Position numbers and translations under genes: made by a program. Below, piece after piece: positions 18,106-25,492 of a stretch of DNA of 40,242 bases. The notes below the pieces were generated by a model. The model ran no database searches. It was not told where the DNA came from and saw nothing but the letters and a program-made list of their open reading frames with translations. Source of the DNA: a virus; the IMG/VR virus record IMGVR_UViG_3300042564_001624, positions 1 through 40,242 of that record. One strand, 5' to 3'. How positions within the stretch are numbered: position 1 is the first letter of the stretch; each line of letters begins with the position of its first letter.

Positions 18106-18927
18106 TTAATATTCTTTTTTTATTCCTCCTGCTGTTGAATAAGTTTTAATAATATTTTCAGGGTCTTTCTCAAAATGTTTTTTAACTACATCCACATTTC
18201 TTATATCATCATCAGAAAAACCTACTTTAGGTACAAAATAATTACTAATTTTATTTTTAAAGTAAGCGTGTTTTTGAATATGGTTAGACATTTTCTTAAC
18301 GTATTCAACAAACTCATCTAAAGCTTTAATTTTTCCTTCTTCCGGATTTGTTGCAGAACCCTCACCAAAAGACACAGGATAAAAACGACACATATCTAAA
18401 TATTCTTTTATCATTTCTGATTTAGATAATTCTTCTTCATCCGCCAAATCTCGATACTTTTCTAAATTCTTAATTAATTCATTAGAATTTATACCGTTTG
18501 TGTTTGACACAATATAATTATAAACACCTTGTTTAAGTACATTCGGATTATGACCTCTTGCCGTTACTATAGAAAAAATTGACCCATTATTGATTGCCTC
18601 AACAAAATCACCCCAAGCCGGACCTGGTTTTGCTAACATAGCATCAACAATGAATTGTTTGTCACCTTTATCCCTAAAATATCTAAAAGGTTCATCAGCA
18701 AAACCAACAATAGTACGGTCATTATACTCAAATGGTTGATTACCAATTTCCGTTCTATAATCTGCAAAATCTTCAGTGGACATACCTACTTCACGACCTT
18801 CATCATCTTTTAAAATAATTTTTGTTGGCATTGTAACAATGTTATCATCCCAATCAAATGCGTAGTATTTTTCATCAGGTGCCCCTGCATCATCAATACC
18901 TTCTTTTAAAATTTTTTTATTAAACAT
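18106..18927 (-). CDS. HAD-like phosphatase/hydrolase
   Basis: The 273-aa product shows HAD-superfamily motifs in order: motif I FDWDDNIV with D25 and D27, motif II SIVTARG with T122, and a motif IV-like GFSDDD (236-241). Lysines near 199-201 (EEGKIKAL) could serve as motif III. A long insert between motifs I and II (residues 30-110) would be the cap. Members hydrolyse phosphoesters through an Asp-phosphate intermediate; the substrate here cannot be read. The FDWDDNIVTMPT form with an added D is seen in polynucleotide-phosphatase-like and other HAD enzymes. The gene stands between sheath and tube genes, where T4 has none, and a strong terminator separates it from the sheath gene. I see no clear TATTTATA motif upstream, so its promoter is uncertain. 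Confidence 0.7.
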   Translation of the reverse strand: MFNKKILKEGIDDAGAPDEKYYAFDWDDNIVTMPTKIILKDDEGREVGMSTEDFADYRTEIGNQPFEYNDRTIVGFADEPFRYFRDKGDKQFIVDAMLAKPGPAWGDFVEAINNGSIFSIVTARGHNPNVLKQGVYNYIVSNTNGINSNELIKNLEKYRDLADEEELSKSEMIKEYLDMCRFYPVSFGEGSATNPEEGKIKALDEFVEYVKKMSNHIQKHAYFKNKISNYFVPKVGFSDDDIRNVDVVKKHFEKDPENIIKTYSTAGGIKKEY

Positions 18928-18943
18928 AATTGTTATTTGGCTT

Positions 18944-18976
18944 AATTATGACCCACTATTACAATGGGCCATAATT
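18944..18976 (-). terminator. 12-bp stem-loop terminator after the tail sheath gene
   Basis: The arms at 18944-18955 and 18965-18976 form a 12-bp stem with one G-U pair and a 9-nt loop. It lies 8 nt beyond the sheath stop. The sequence after the 3' arm on the minus strand is not a pure T run, but the stem is strong. It separates the sheath gene from the HAD-like gene. Confidence 0.7.
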
Positions 18977-18983
18977 TTATTTA

Positions 18984-21900
18984 TTATATATTCTCGAAAG
19001 ATGCTCCTGTTGGAGTGATATAGAACGTAATGTCTATAAATTCTAACGATTTGGTTGGTTTGATGTAAATCTTACCTGTCATTTGATTTCTGTCTAAGTC
19101 AGCTGCGTCAGACGAAACTGTTACTCGGAAATCGTAAAGACCTCTATCTCTTCTAATCGAATCTAATATTGGATTAACAGAATCTAAGAAATCTTGTCTT
19201 ACTTTAGCATCGTTTTGTTCAAATAATAATCTAACAGAAACTGCGGATATTAATTTACGAGCTTGAAGTAATAATCTTCTTACGTTGATTCTATCAAGAG
19301 CCGATTGTCTAATTTGAAGAGTTTTATTACCCCAAATTACTGTTCCAACATCTGAAAACGTTGCGATTGGATTTAAACGACCTTGATATAGAGTATCTCT
19401 ATTCTCTTGAGTCAATTTAACTCTCGCTTTAACCGCATTTACAATACCTCTCGTGTAACCCGCAGCCGCGAACCAAGGATAAGCGATGTTGTCTGTTAAC
19501 GCTAAGTTTCTCGTTACCTCAGCAGTTGCTGGTAAGTAAATTTGTGTATTGTTAACCGTATCTCTCATTAATACCCAAGGGTAGTAAGTAGCCGTGTAGT
19601 TAGAGTCAATACCTGAATTTGCTAAATTATCTACTGCCTCTTGTGGGTAAATAAAATCAAATTGATTACCTGTCGAAGGAACATACATCTTGTAGTCAGG
19701 TGTTGTACAAACGTACAATGAATCCGCTCTACTATATTCTATCATATCGATAGCATTTTCAACTAAATTAGAGTTATTTACATAATCAATACCCGGTGTA
19801 ACAAACACGTTAATGTTTACCGCTTCAGGATTTGCAAATGTTTCTTGACCCAATAAATAAGCGTAATAATCGGTATTCGCAAAATCTTGAGTATTACCTG
19901 CAACACTAATTTGTTTGAATGCACCCCAACCTGTCGCGGAAGGGTATCTTGCGGTAGAACAAGCTCCTTTTAAGTAACCTCGTCTACCTAATACAAATTC
20001 ATCTTTATTTGTTCTAAATTCTCTATAAATGTCCCATCCATCAAAACCACCTTTAACAAGTAAAGTAAATTTACGAGCAAAAATTCTATAATAAGGATTT
20101 TCAGGGTCATCAGGGTCTGACGTAAATGGTGCATCACCACAGAAGAACGCCGGTGTACCACTAGTAACAAACACATTAGGAATTGTAATACCACTTGCGT
20201 TTTTATCCATATGGAATCCTTTTGTTCTAAAGTTCCAAGGTAAACCTTCAGTATTAAAACATACACTTGCTGGAATTCTTGTTCCTTTATATTGGAAGAA
20301 ATCAACGTCAATACCTTCAGTATCTGAAATACCTAAGTAAGTTCTTCTTACATTATCACCCGCACTTGTAGTTGTGTCGTCCGCACCTGATGCTAAACCA
20401 AATGGTGGGTTATAAACAACCTCACCAGGATAGTAGTATTTAGCTTTGATTAATGGGAATGGTGGTCTTACACCAGCATATTCTCTATAATCATATCCTA
20501 AGAATCCACAAGGAAGTGCGTCTATCGGAGCATCCTCGTTAATCTCAACCATAATATAACTTGATAATAAAGGATATTCCCCATCTAAACTACCAATTTT
20601 TTTACCAACAAATGAATTTTCTTGAGGATTCATTGTACAATCAGTATATTTTTCAAGAACAACCGGTGCAGAATCTGTATCAAAGAAATCTCTAACCAAT
20701 ACATCAAAAGTACCATTGTTAAATGACATATTAGCTAACGATATCTTAATATCAACGTTAGCAGAATCACCATCAGCAATTGTTGTAAATTTAAATAAGT
20801 TATAAACTTTATTACCTCTTAATTCAGAAACAACCCAAGGTGATACCGGAGATTGATATTTTTCTAAATAAAATGCTATTGATGTTGGGTTAGCCTCTTG
20901 ACGAGCATCAGGTAAAGCAGTTAATTCACAATTTAAACCTCTAATATAACCCATTCTCCAAGCATTTGTTAATAAAGCTTGGAATCTTTCTTCAACAAAT
21001 AACGGAACTACAGTTCTTGGTTTAGAGAAGTTAGACGCTCCAAATACTTTACTTACATATTTAGGGTCAGAGTTTGAAAAGGATGTTTCAAAGAAATATT
21101 GGTCACCATCTTTACTTGTGATGTTAACACCAAAAGTTGAAAATGGATTTTTAGTTACACCAGAATATGTTCCTGTACAATCTAAAGTAACATCAGTTAA
21201 TCCTGACACTTCATAAACCGGACCATCATCTAAACCATATGTTGAAAGACCTCTTGAACGTAACGTAGCGATTACTAAATCATCATAATCTGTATATGCT
21301 GTTCCCGAGTAGACATAAATAACACCTATCAATGTACCTGTATAACAATGAACCGGTTTTGCGGTTGTTGTTGAAGTAGTTGATGTTGATGTTGTAGTCG
21401 TACATGGGTCAGTCGTAGTAGTTGTTGTATGTGGGTCAGTCGTAGTTGTTGTTGTAATAATAGGTGTTAATGTTAATCCTGTTACAACAGACCAAAATGA
21501 AAACCCTGTATAAGCAGCATCACCAATATTATCAAATAATGAGTAATACCAAGGGTCATTTTGTGGTGCAGAATAATTACATAAATTAGCACTTACATTA
21601 TCAACTTCATAAACATTTGTTTCACCTGTATATACTTCACTTAATCCTGAATAAACACTAGTTGGTATTGCCCCATAGTAATAGATTGAAGTATCTTCTT
21701 TTTCCGGTTTTGAAACTATATCAAAAATTTGTTTAGAGAAATCAGTATACAATGTACTCATACTACCATCGAATTGTTCGTAAGGTTCGTACAATATTGA
21801 AGATATCTCAGGAGCTAAATTAGATGTGTTAGTAAACACTATACTATCAATACTGTTAGTACATGCTGAGAATTCAATAGAATAATTAATTGTTTTAAAG

Positions 21901-22316
21901 TCAATACATTCAGTTATACAACTAAACGTTGTTGCACTTTCACAAAAGAAATCAACCGTTGTTGGGTCAACATTAGCTTTTGTTGTTATAGACCAAGATG
22001 GTCCTGCATCATAACCAGATAATCCTAAAACTCTCGTTACGAATAATTGGTTAGATTGTTGTAAGTATGATTTAGCAATATAAGCTGCTTCGTACTTTGG
22101 AATTTGTGTATTTATAAATTTTTCTGGAGAAGTTCCACCGAAGAAATTTGTGAATTCATCAAAATTTCGTATAAAGATAGGTTCGAAAGCAGGACCTTTT
22201 AAGGTCTCACCCACAATACCCAACGTGGTAACCCCCACACTTTGTGCTACGAAACTTAAATCAACTTCAGAAGTATATACTCCGGGAGATACGAATACTT
22301 TTTGATTTGATGCCAT
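18984..22316 (-). CDS. 18: tail sheath protein (gp18-like) with large insertion and Thr tract
   Basis: The product is 1110 aa, much longer than T4 gp18 (659 aa). The N-terminus (VFVSPGVYTSEVDLSFVAQ, then TLGIVGETLKGPAF) and the C-terminal ~350 residues (YPWVLMRDTVNNTQIYLPAT, YPWFAAAGYTRGIV, ARKLISAVSVRLLFEQNDA) are classic contractile sheath sequences. Between residues of about 120 and 420 lies a large insert with seven or more Cys. It includes a Thr-rich segment at 288-320 (runs of T separated by DPH and DPC) flanked by C305 and C324. The insert is expected on the outer face of the tail. Its mixed ACA/ACT/ACC codons argue for selection on the protein. A TATTTATCAATA motif lies about 35 nt upstream and a terminator closes the unit. 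Confidence 0.9.
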   Translation of the reverse strand: MASNQKVFVSPGVYTSEVDLSFVAQSVGVTTLGIVGETLKGPAFEPIFIRNFDEFTNFFGGTSPEKFINTQIPKYEAAYIAKSYLQQSNQLFVTRVLGLSGYDAGPSWSITTKANVDPTTVDFFCESATTFSCITECIDFKTINYSIEFSACTNSIDSIVFTNTSNLAPEISSILYEPYEQFDGSMSTLYTDFSKQIFDIVSKPEKEDTSIYYYGAIPTSVYSGLSEVYTGETNVYEVDNVSANLCNYSAPQNDPWYYSLFDNIGDAAYTGFSFWSVVTGLTLTPIITTTTTTDPHTTTTTTDPCTTTTSTSTTSTTTAKPVHCYTGTLIGVIYVYSGTAYTDYDDLVIATLRSRGLSTYGLDDGPVYEVSGLTDVTLDCTGTYSGVTKNPFSTFGVNITSKDGDQYFFETSFSNSDPKYVSKVFGASNFSKPRTVVPLFVEERFQALLTNAWRMGYIRGLNCELTALPDARQEANPTSIAFYLEKYQSPVSPWVVSELRGNKVYNLFKFTTIADGDSANVDIKISLANMSFNNGTFDVLVRDFFDTDSAPVVLEKYTDCTMNPQENSFVGKKIGSLDGEYPLLSSYIMVEINEDAPIDALPCGFLGYDYREYAGVRPPFPLIKAKYYYPGEVVYNPPFGLASGADDTTTSAGDNVRRTYLGISDTEGIDVDFFQYKGTRIPASVCFNTEGLPWNFRTKGFHMDKNASGITIPNVFVTSGTPAFFCGDAPFTSDPDDPENPYYRIFARKFTLLVKGGFDGWDIYREFRTNKDEFVLGRRGYLKGACSTARYPSATGWGAFKQISVAGNTQDFANTDYYAYLLGQETFANPEAVNINVFVTPGIDYVNNSNLVENAIDMIEYSRADSLYVCTTPDYKMYVPSTGNQFDFIYPQEAVDNLANSGIDSNYTATYYPWVLMRDTVNNTQIYLPATAEVTRNLALTDNIAYPWFAAAGYTRGIVNAVKARVKLTQENRDTLYQGRLNPIATFSDVGTVIWGNKTLQIRQSALDRINVRRLLLQARKLISAVSVRLLFEQNDAKVRQDFLDSVNPILDSIRRDRGLYDFRVTVSSDAADLDRNQMTGKIYIKPTKSLEFIDITFYITPTGASFENI
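21357..21455 (-). repeat. Thr-tract coding repeat in the sheath gene
   Basis: This low-complexity stretch of Thr codons encodes residues 288-320, with TDPH and TDPC punctuation. Its codons are varied (ACA, ACT, ACC), unlike a simple triplet expansion. The same kind of tract occurs in the BppU-like gene at 33801-33881 and as a single Thr6 in the 1669-aa baseplate protein. Confidence 0.8.
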
Positions 22317-22350
22317 TAGTTTGTCTTTTTAATTTGTAAATTTATTTTTA

Positions 22351-22362
22351 TTGATAAATATT
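22351..22362 (-). promoter_or_regulatory. late-promoter-like motif upstream of the sheath gene
   Basis: AATATTTATCAA on the minus strand, 34 nt before the start codon, followed by a long A-rich leader. It sits inside a short palindrome, TGATAAATATTATCA. The divergent motif for the RHH gene lies about 40 bp away. Confidence 0.45.
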
Positions 22363-22397
22363 ATCAAAAAAACCAAAATACTTTACTTTGTTAGAAG

Positions 22398-22410
22398 TAT
22401 TTATAAATTA
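22398..22410 (+). promoter_or_regulatory. late-promoter-like motif for the RHH gene
   Basis: TATTTATAAATTA on the plus strand, 29 nt upstream of the RHH start codon and directly touching the inverted repeat that begins at 22411. A transcript from here would start within the repeat. Confidence 0.55.
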
Positions 22411-22439
22411 GGTAGAATAAATTCTGCCTTTATTCTACC
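22411..22439 (+). promoter_or_regulatory. 11-bp inverted repeat abutting the RHH start codon
   Basis: GGTAGAATAAA (22411-22421) and its exact complement TTTATTCTACC (22429-22439) flank a 7-nt loop, and the next base is the A of the ATG. It could be a DNA operator for the RHH protein it precedes, since it overlaps the expected transcription start. It could also be an RNA hairpin occluding initiation. Confidence 0.65.
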
Positions 22440-22604
22440 ATGGCAGATAACGAAAAAAAAATTAAGAACCTAAAGATATCAATCGAGGTTCACAACATCC
22501 TAAAGACCTATTGTGAAAAGAGGGGGATAAAAATGTATCGTTTTTTAGAAAGAATGATTGTAGACCAATGTAAGGAAAAGAAGGATATTTATGGTGAGAA
22601 CTAA
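22440..22604 (+). CDS. small ribbon-helix-helix (CopG/Arc-like) protein, 54 aa
   Basis: The ATG at 22440 opens a 54-codon frame ending at TAA 22602-22604. The product reads as a beta strand, KIKNLKISIEVH, followed by two helices, NILKTYCEKRG and MYRFLERMIVDQC. That is the strand-helix-helix layout and size of CopG/Arc-type repressors, which dimerise and place the strand in the DNA major groove. It is the only plus-strand gene between the tail module and the neck genes, and its stop overlaps the gp15-like stop by 3-4 nt in convergent fashion. A promoter-like motif and a perfect inverted repeat lie immediately upstream, which suits autoregulation. DNA-binding specificity cannot be read from sequence alone. 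Confidence 0.65.
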   Translation: MADNEKKIKNLKISIEVHNILKTYCEKRGIKMYRFLERMIVDQCKEKKDIYGEN

Positions 22605-23638
22605 AGTATTTGATTATCTAACTGAATAATACCTTCTTGTGAGTCATCATTTTTAACCACAATTATTTTTAAAACATCGTTGGTGTTTATCTGAATTTGA
22701 AGTAAATCAGACCCATAATATAGATTATTTAGATACACATCATACGACTCAATGTTGATTGTATCACCTAAATTTAAATCAACGGTATAATCAAAAATTT
22801 GTGATAAAATATTGTTCCCAGCAACAAATAAAAAATTAGTAATAGTAGATTCGTCTGTAATATTTTTTCTTCGACCACGAGTGAACGATTCTTTTTCAAA
22901 TTCAATAACGGTTAAAACTCTTGAAACTGCCGGTGCAACTTCAAATTCGTTTTCATCAATTAAGAATCCTAACATTGTAAAATCATAACTTTGAATATAA
23001 TATTTTCTTTTATCAATATTCATAACTGACTCATCAGTAATGTTATTCATAATGATTGGAATATAATGACCTTTGATAGTTGTATAAGCTTGACGAGATG
23101 CAAACATTTCAAGAATGTTTTTATTTAAAGCGTTTAATTCTCTCATTCTATTACAAATTATTTTAACACTATATGTAATATCAACAGGAACAGGTTGAGG
23201 TATTTTATATATATCCATACCATTTCTATTTCCATCCCAAGTTGGTACTTGAGCATAAAAATATTGTTTTCTATTTGGTATATTATAAATTGTTGCAGGA
23301 TTTGTTCCGAATTTAACTTCCGGGTTTCTTACAACAGTAATAAACGGAGGGGAAACGTTTGAGTCCAAATCTTGAAAATTCCAAGTTTCGGTAAATTGTG
23401 ACCAGTTCTGAGATGTAATTATGATATCAACCATTGGGATTACTTGACCATCCACAATTGTCTGTAATTCATTTTGAACAAAATTTAACATACCCCCATC
23501 CAAATCGGCGTGTAAAATTGATTTTGGTAAATAAGTTCCGTCTTTATTAATTTTTTCCAATAGTTGTTCTCTTCTTGGGTAAAGAGTTTTTGGAAAGGTT
23601 AACGGAATTGTTTTCTTTATTTTATTTGGTAATGGCAT
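22601..23638 (-). CDS. 15: gp15-like tail sheath stabiliser / tail terminator
   Basis: The product is 345 aa (T4 gp15 is 272). The middle block PQPVPVDITYSVKIIC, then a helix ending ILEMFASRQAY, then HYIPIIMNNITDES, then KRKYYIQSYDFTMLGFLIDE follows the order seen in T4 gp15 (P-x-P-xxxxY-x-x-x-I, a helix with IL-xx-F, and RR-x-x-x-S-xx-FT-x-x-G). T4 gp15 caps the finished tail and joins it to the neck. The N-terminal ~60 residues (FPKTLYPRREQLLEKINKDG) and a C-terminal beta domain of ~80 residues are additions. The position next to sheath and putative neck genes supports the call. A TATTTATAACAA motif is 9 nt upstream, inside the end of the preceding gene. Confidence 0.6.
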   Translation of the reverse strand: MPLPNKIKKTIPLTFPKTLYPRREQLLEKINKDGTYLPKSILHADLDGGMLNFVQNELQTIVDGQVIPMVDIIITSQNWSQFTETWNFQDLDSNVSPPFITVVRNPEVKFGTNPATIYNIPNRKQYFYAQVPTWDGNRNGMDIYKIPQPVPVDITYSVKIICNRMRELNALNKNILEMFASRQAYTTIKGHYIPIIMNNITDESVMNIDKRKYYIQSYDFTMLGFLIDENEFEVAPAVSRVLTVIEFEKESFTRGRRKNITDESTITNFLFVAGNNILSQIFDYTVDLNLGDTINIESYDVYLNNLYYGSDLLQIQINTNDVLKIIVVKNDDSQEGIIQLDNQIL

Positions 23639-23639
23639 G

Positions 23640-24176
23640 TTATTGTTTTGTTATAAATATTTTGTTTCTTAAGTTTATCATTTCAACTTCACCGGCACGG
23701 TATATTGGTTCTTCGGTGTCTTTTATAACATAAGAATTGTATTTATATGGATTATAGGTAACTACGTTATCATTTGGTTCACTTGGTAAATTTTCACAAG
23801 GATATTTACAATAATCCATTAATGTTCCAATTACAAATGAATGAACATTTTTACTTTTTTCTCTAACTACTTTTTCTCTTCCACCTTGTCTAACTCTAAA
23901 TTCAACATCTGATAATTTAACATAGTCGGCATGAGTAATAACTCTTCCACCATAGGTTACTGAAAAGGTGTGTTTGTGTAAGTTATAATAAACCATAACT
24001 TTATCACCTATATGTTTTTTCTCCTCATTATCGTGACCACACTTGTGACAGATATAAGGGTCGTTTCCACCATCGGCTAAAGCCCAAGACCAACCACACT
24101 CATCACAAATCACTTCTGTGTCGGTAATGGTTTCTAATAGTCTTCTATATTGACTTTCATTAATTTTAATTTTCAT
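23640..24176 (-). CDS. unknown phage protein with zinc ribbon and MKIKINES N-terminus
   Basis: A longer frame starts at 24227, but I prefer ATG 24176. It gives MKIKINESQYRRLLET, matching the starts of the two upstream genes, and overlaps the preceding stop by 11 nt. The resulting 178-aa protein has a zinc ribbon, C24-xx-C27 and C43-xx-C46 (ICDECGWSW and ICHKCGHDN). A domain with VYYNLHKHTFSV, VRQGGREKVVREK and KNVHSFV follows; I associate this pattern with a phage domain of unknown function. The C-terminus is uncharacterised. The zinc ribbon suggests nucleic-acid or protein binding. It is the last gene of a four-gene overlapping set and lies 1 nt before the gp15-like start. Confidence 0.65.
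   Translation of the reverse strand: MKIKINESQYRRLLETITDTEVICDECGWSWALADGGNDPYICHKCGHDNEEKKHIGDKVMVYYNLHKHTFSVTYGGRVITHADYVKLSDVEFRVRQGGREKVVREKSKNVHSFVIGTLMDYCKYPCENLPSEPNDNVVTYNPYKYNSYVIKDTEEPIYRAGEVEMINLRNKIFITKQ
23648..23659 (-). promoter_or_regulatory. late-promoter-like motif for the gp15-like gene
   Basis: TATTTATAACAA on the minus strand, 9 nt upstream of the gp15-like start and lying within the 3' end of the preceding gene. The leader AAACAATAAC matches those of other genes here. Confidence 0.5.
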
Positions 24177-24579
24177 AATCGTAATATGTGGATACTGATT
24201 TAACAGGTAAATTAAAATTATCTTCAAACCATTTTTTCATAGGTTCTTCCCAATGTCCTTCAAACATGTCATCTAAATGTTCCGCGTGCTTACCAATAAC
24301 TTCTAAAATTGGTGCTTTATCTCTAAAAGGTTTATGTGATGGTTCAGTATTATAATAATCAACATCAAAATAATAAAAAATAATATCAGTATCATAAATA
24401 CCTTGATAATCACCTTCAAAGAACATTAAAAAGTTTTCGTTTTCTCTATCAACATCAGGATATCCATCTTCATCTTCATCCATACCATAAACCCAATCCA
24501 TTTTACTTGAATTAAATGTTTTATCAATATAATTGTATATTGAATTGAATAGTTTATTTTCTGTTATTATTAGTTTCAT
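24166..24579 (-). CDS. unknown acidic protein, paralogue of its upstream neighbour
   Basis: An upstream in-frame start exists at 24612, but ATG 24579 gives MKLIITENKLFNSIYNYI, parallel to the neighbour's MKVIITESRLHNIVIKFL, and overlaps the neighbour's stop by 4 nt (ATGA). The 137-aa product is rich in Asp, Glu and Tyr (YGMDEDEDGYPDVDRENEN). The C-terminus, KKWFEDNFNLPVKSVSTYY, mirrors the neighbour's LWVEEYYNLPVKAVTTNND, so the pair are diverged tandem duplicates. I recognise no enzymatic motif. The Asp-rich segment might bind Ca2+ or simply be acidic surface. Confidence 0.6.
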   Translation of the reverse strand: MKLIITENKLFNSIYNYIDKTFNSSKMDWVYGMDEDEDGYPDVDRENENFLMFFEGDYQGIYDTDIIFYYFDVDYYNTEPSHKPFRDKAPILEVIGKHAEHLDDMFEGHWEEPMKKWFEDNFNLPVKSVSTYYDYEN

Positions 24580-24929
24580 ATTTTGTTGATTTGTTTTAAG
24601 ATGTCCCTCCACACAATATTTTCATGAAAATCGTTATTGGTAGTTACCGCCTTTACTGGTAAATTATAATACTCCTCCACCCATAACTTAATAACCTCAC
24701 CAATCTGTCTATTTCCCATACCGAAAAGACTTTCCAAATAATGTCCAATGTGTTTATATGAAATATGTACCACATTACTTTTTGTATTGTAATCAAATAT
24801 AATTTCACCATCTTTTATTAATAAAATGAGAAATTTATTATAATCATACAATTTCAAATCTCCATATTCGGAGTTTAGAAATTTAATTACAATGTTGTGT
24901 AATCTAGATTCTGTTATTATTACTTTCAT
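24576..24929 (-). CDS. unknown small protein with MKVIITES N-terminus
   Basis: The product is 117 aa, starting MKVIITESRLHNIVIKFLN. The start shares its A with the stop of the preceding gene (TAATG), which indicates translational coupling. The body is mixed alpha/beta with IIFDYNTKSNVVHISYKHIG and a C-terminal WVEEYYNLPVKAVTTNND that is shared with the next gene. I do not recognise the family. The common N-terminus of three consecutive, otherwise mostly different proteins suggests a functional tag rather than a catalytic domain. Confidence 0.6.
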   Translation of the reverse strand: MKVIITESRLHNIVIKFLNSEYGDLKLYDYNKFLILLIKDGEIIFDYNTKSNVVHISYKHIGHYLESLFGMGNRQIGEVIKLWVEEYYNLPVKAVTTNNDFHENIVWRDILKQINKI

Positions 24930-25444
24930 TATAATCCTCTAAATTCGTTTTCCGTTACCGGAGTTGCTACATATGATTTATAAAATGGTTTATAACCGGC
25001 ATATGTATGTTTATTATCTGAATTAATTCTTCCGTCATCGCTAACCACGTAATATCTAACTTTTGTTTCTGTTTCATAATAACCAATATAATCCCCATAA
25101 TTAATTTGAACCCCTAAATCGTTAAGTTGAGCGGCGTAAATCGCAAACTTCATATTACCAGGTTCTGATTGTGTAATTTTTGAATTACCCAAGTATTTGG
25201 TTTCAGGTGGAAGTATTTGAACATAAGCTTTAAACTCAATTGGTGGTAAATATTTTATACCATCAGTCATTACCTCACCATAAACATCATCTGTTTTGGT
25301 TTTCAATCTGTCTACCTTATACAGGACTAACGTAAAGTTCATATCACCATATAACCATTCCTCCCCCATAGAGATGTCTAAATTGTAATCCTCCGCTCCG
25401 AAGAATTTACCTATTCTTGTAATTGGTACTAAATTTCTACTCAT
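24929..25444 (-). CDS. putative neck / head-completion protein (gp14-like)
   Basis: The 171-aa product is beta-rich. Residues of about 90-165 carry AIYAAQLNDLGVQINYGDY, then YYETETKVRYYVVSDDG, then YAGYKPFYKSYVATPV. The order (short helix, G-x-x-x-x-x-GD-x-I, strand, aromatic loop near P-F-Y) resembles T4 gp14, which seals the portal vertex before tail joining, but this protein is shorter (gp14 is 256 aa). The gene begins the minus-strand unit that includes the gp15-like gene, and a gp13-like gene is nearby on the other strand; T4 clusters 13, 14 and 15. Other head-closure or connector proteins are possible. Confidence 0.45.
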   Translation of the reverse strand: MSRNLVPITRIGKFFGAEDYNLDISMGEEWLYGDMNFTLVLYKVDRLKTKTDDVYGEVMTDGIKYLPPIEFKAYVQILPPETKYLGNSKITQSEPGNMKFAIYAAQLNDLGVQINYGDYIGYYETETKVRYYVVSDDGRINSDNKHTYAGYKPFYKSYVATPVTENEFRGL

Positions 25445-25445
25445 A

Positions 25446-25457
25446 TTGATAAATATT
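25446..25457 (-). promoter_or_regulatory. late-promoter-like motif before the putative neck gene
   Basis: AATATTTATCAA on the minus strand ends only 1 nt before the start codon, so a transcript from it would be nearly leaderless unless the true start is downstream. It lies in the 48-nt divergent gap with the helicase gene. Confidence 0.35.
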
Positions 25458-25492
25458 AAATAATTTATTATATTTCTATTAAAAGATTAAAA

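Noticed and set aside
21357-21455. Thr-codon repeat considered as a CRISPR array, microsatellite or recombination hotspot
   Set aside because: It has no spacer structure, uses mixed synonymous codons and keeps frame, so it is coding low complexity.
24177-24227. Longer start (24227) for the zinc-ribbon protein, giving MKIILIYLLNQY
   Set aside because: The extra residues overlap the previous gene further; ATG 24176 gives the motif shared by both neighbours.
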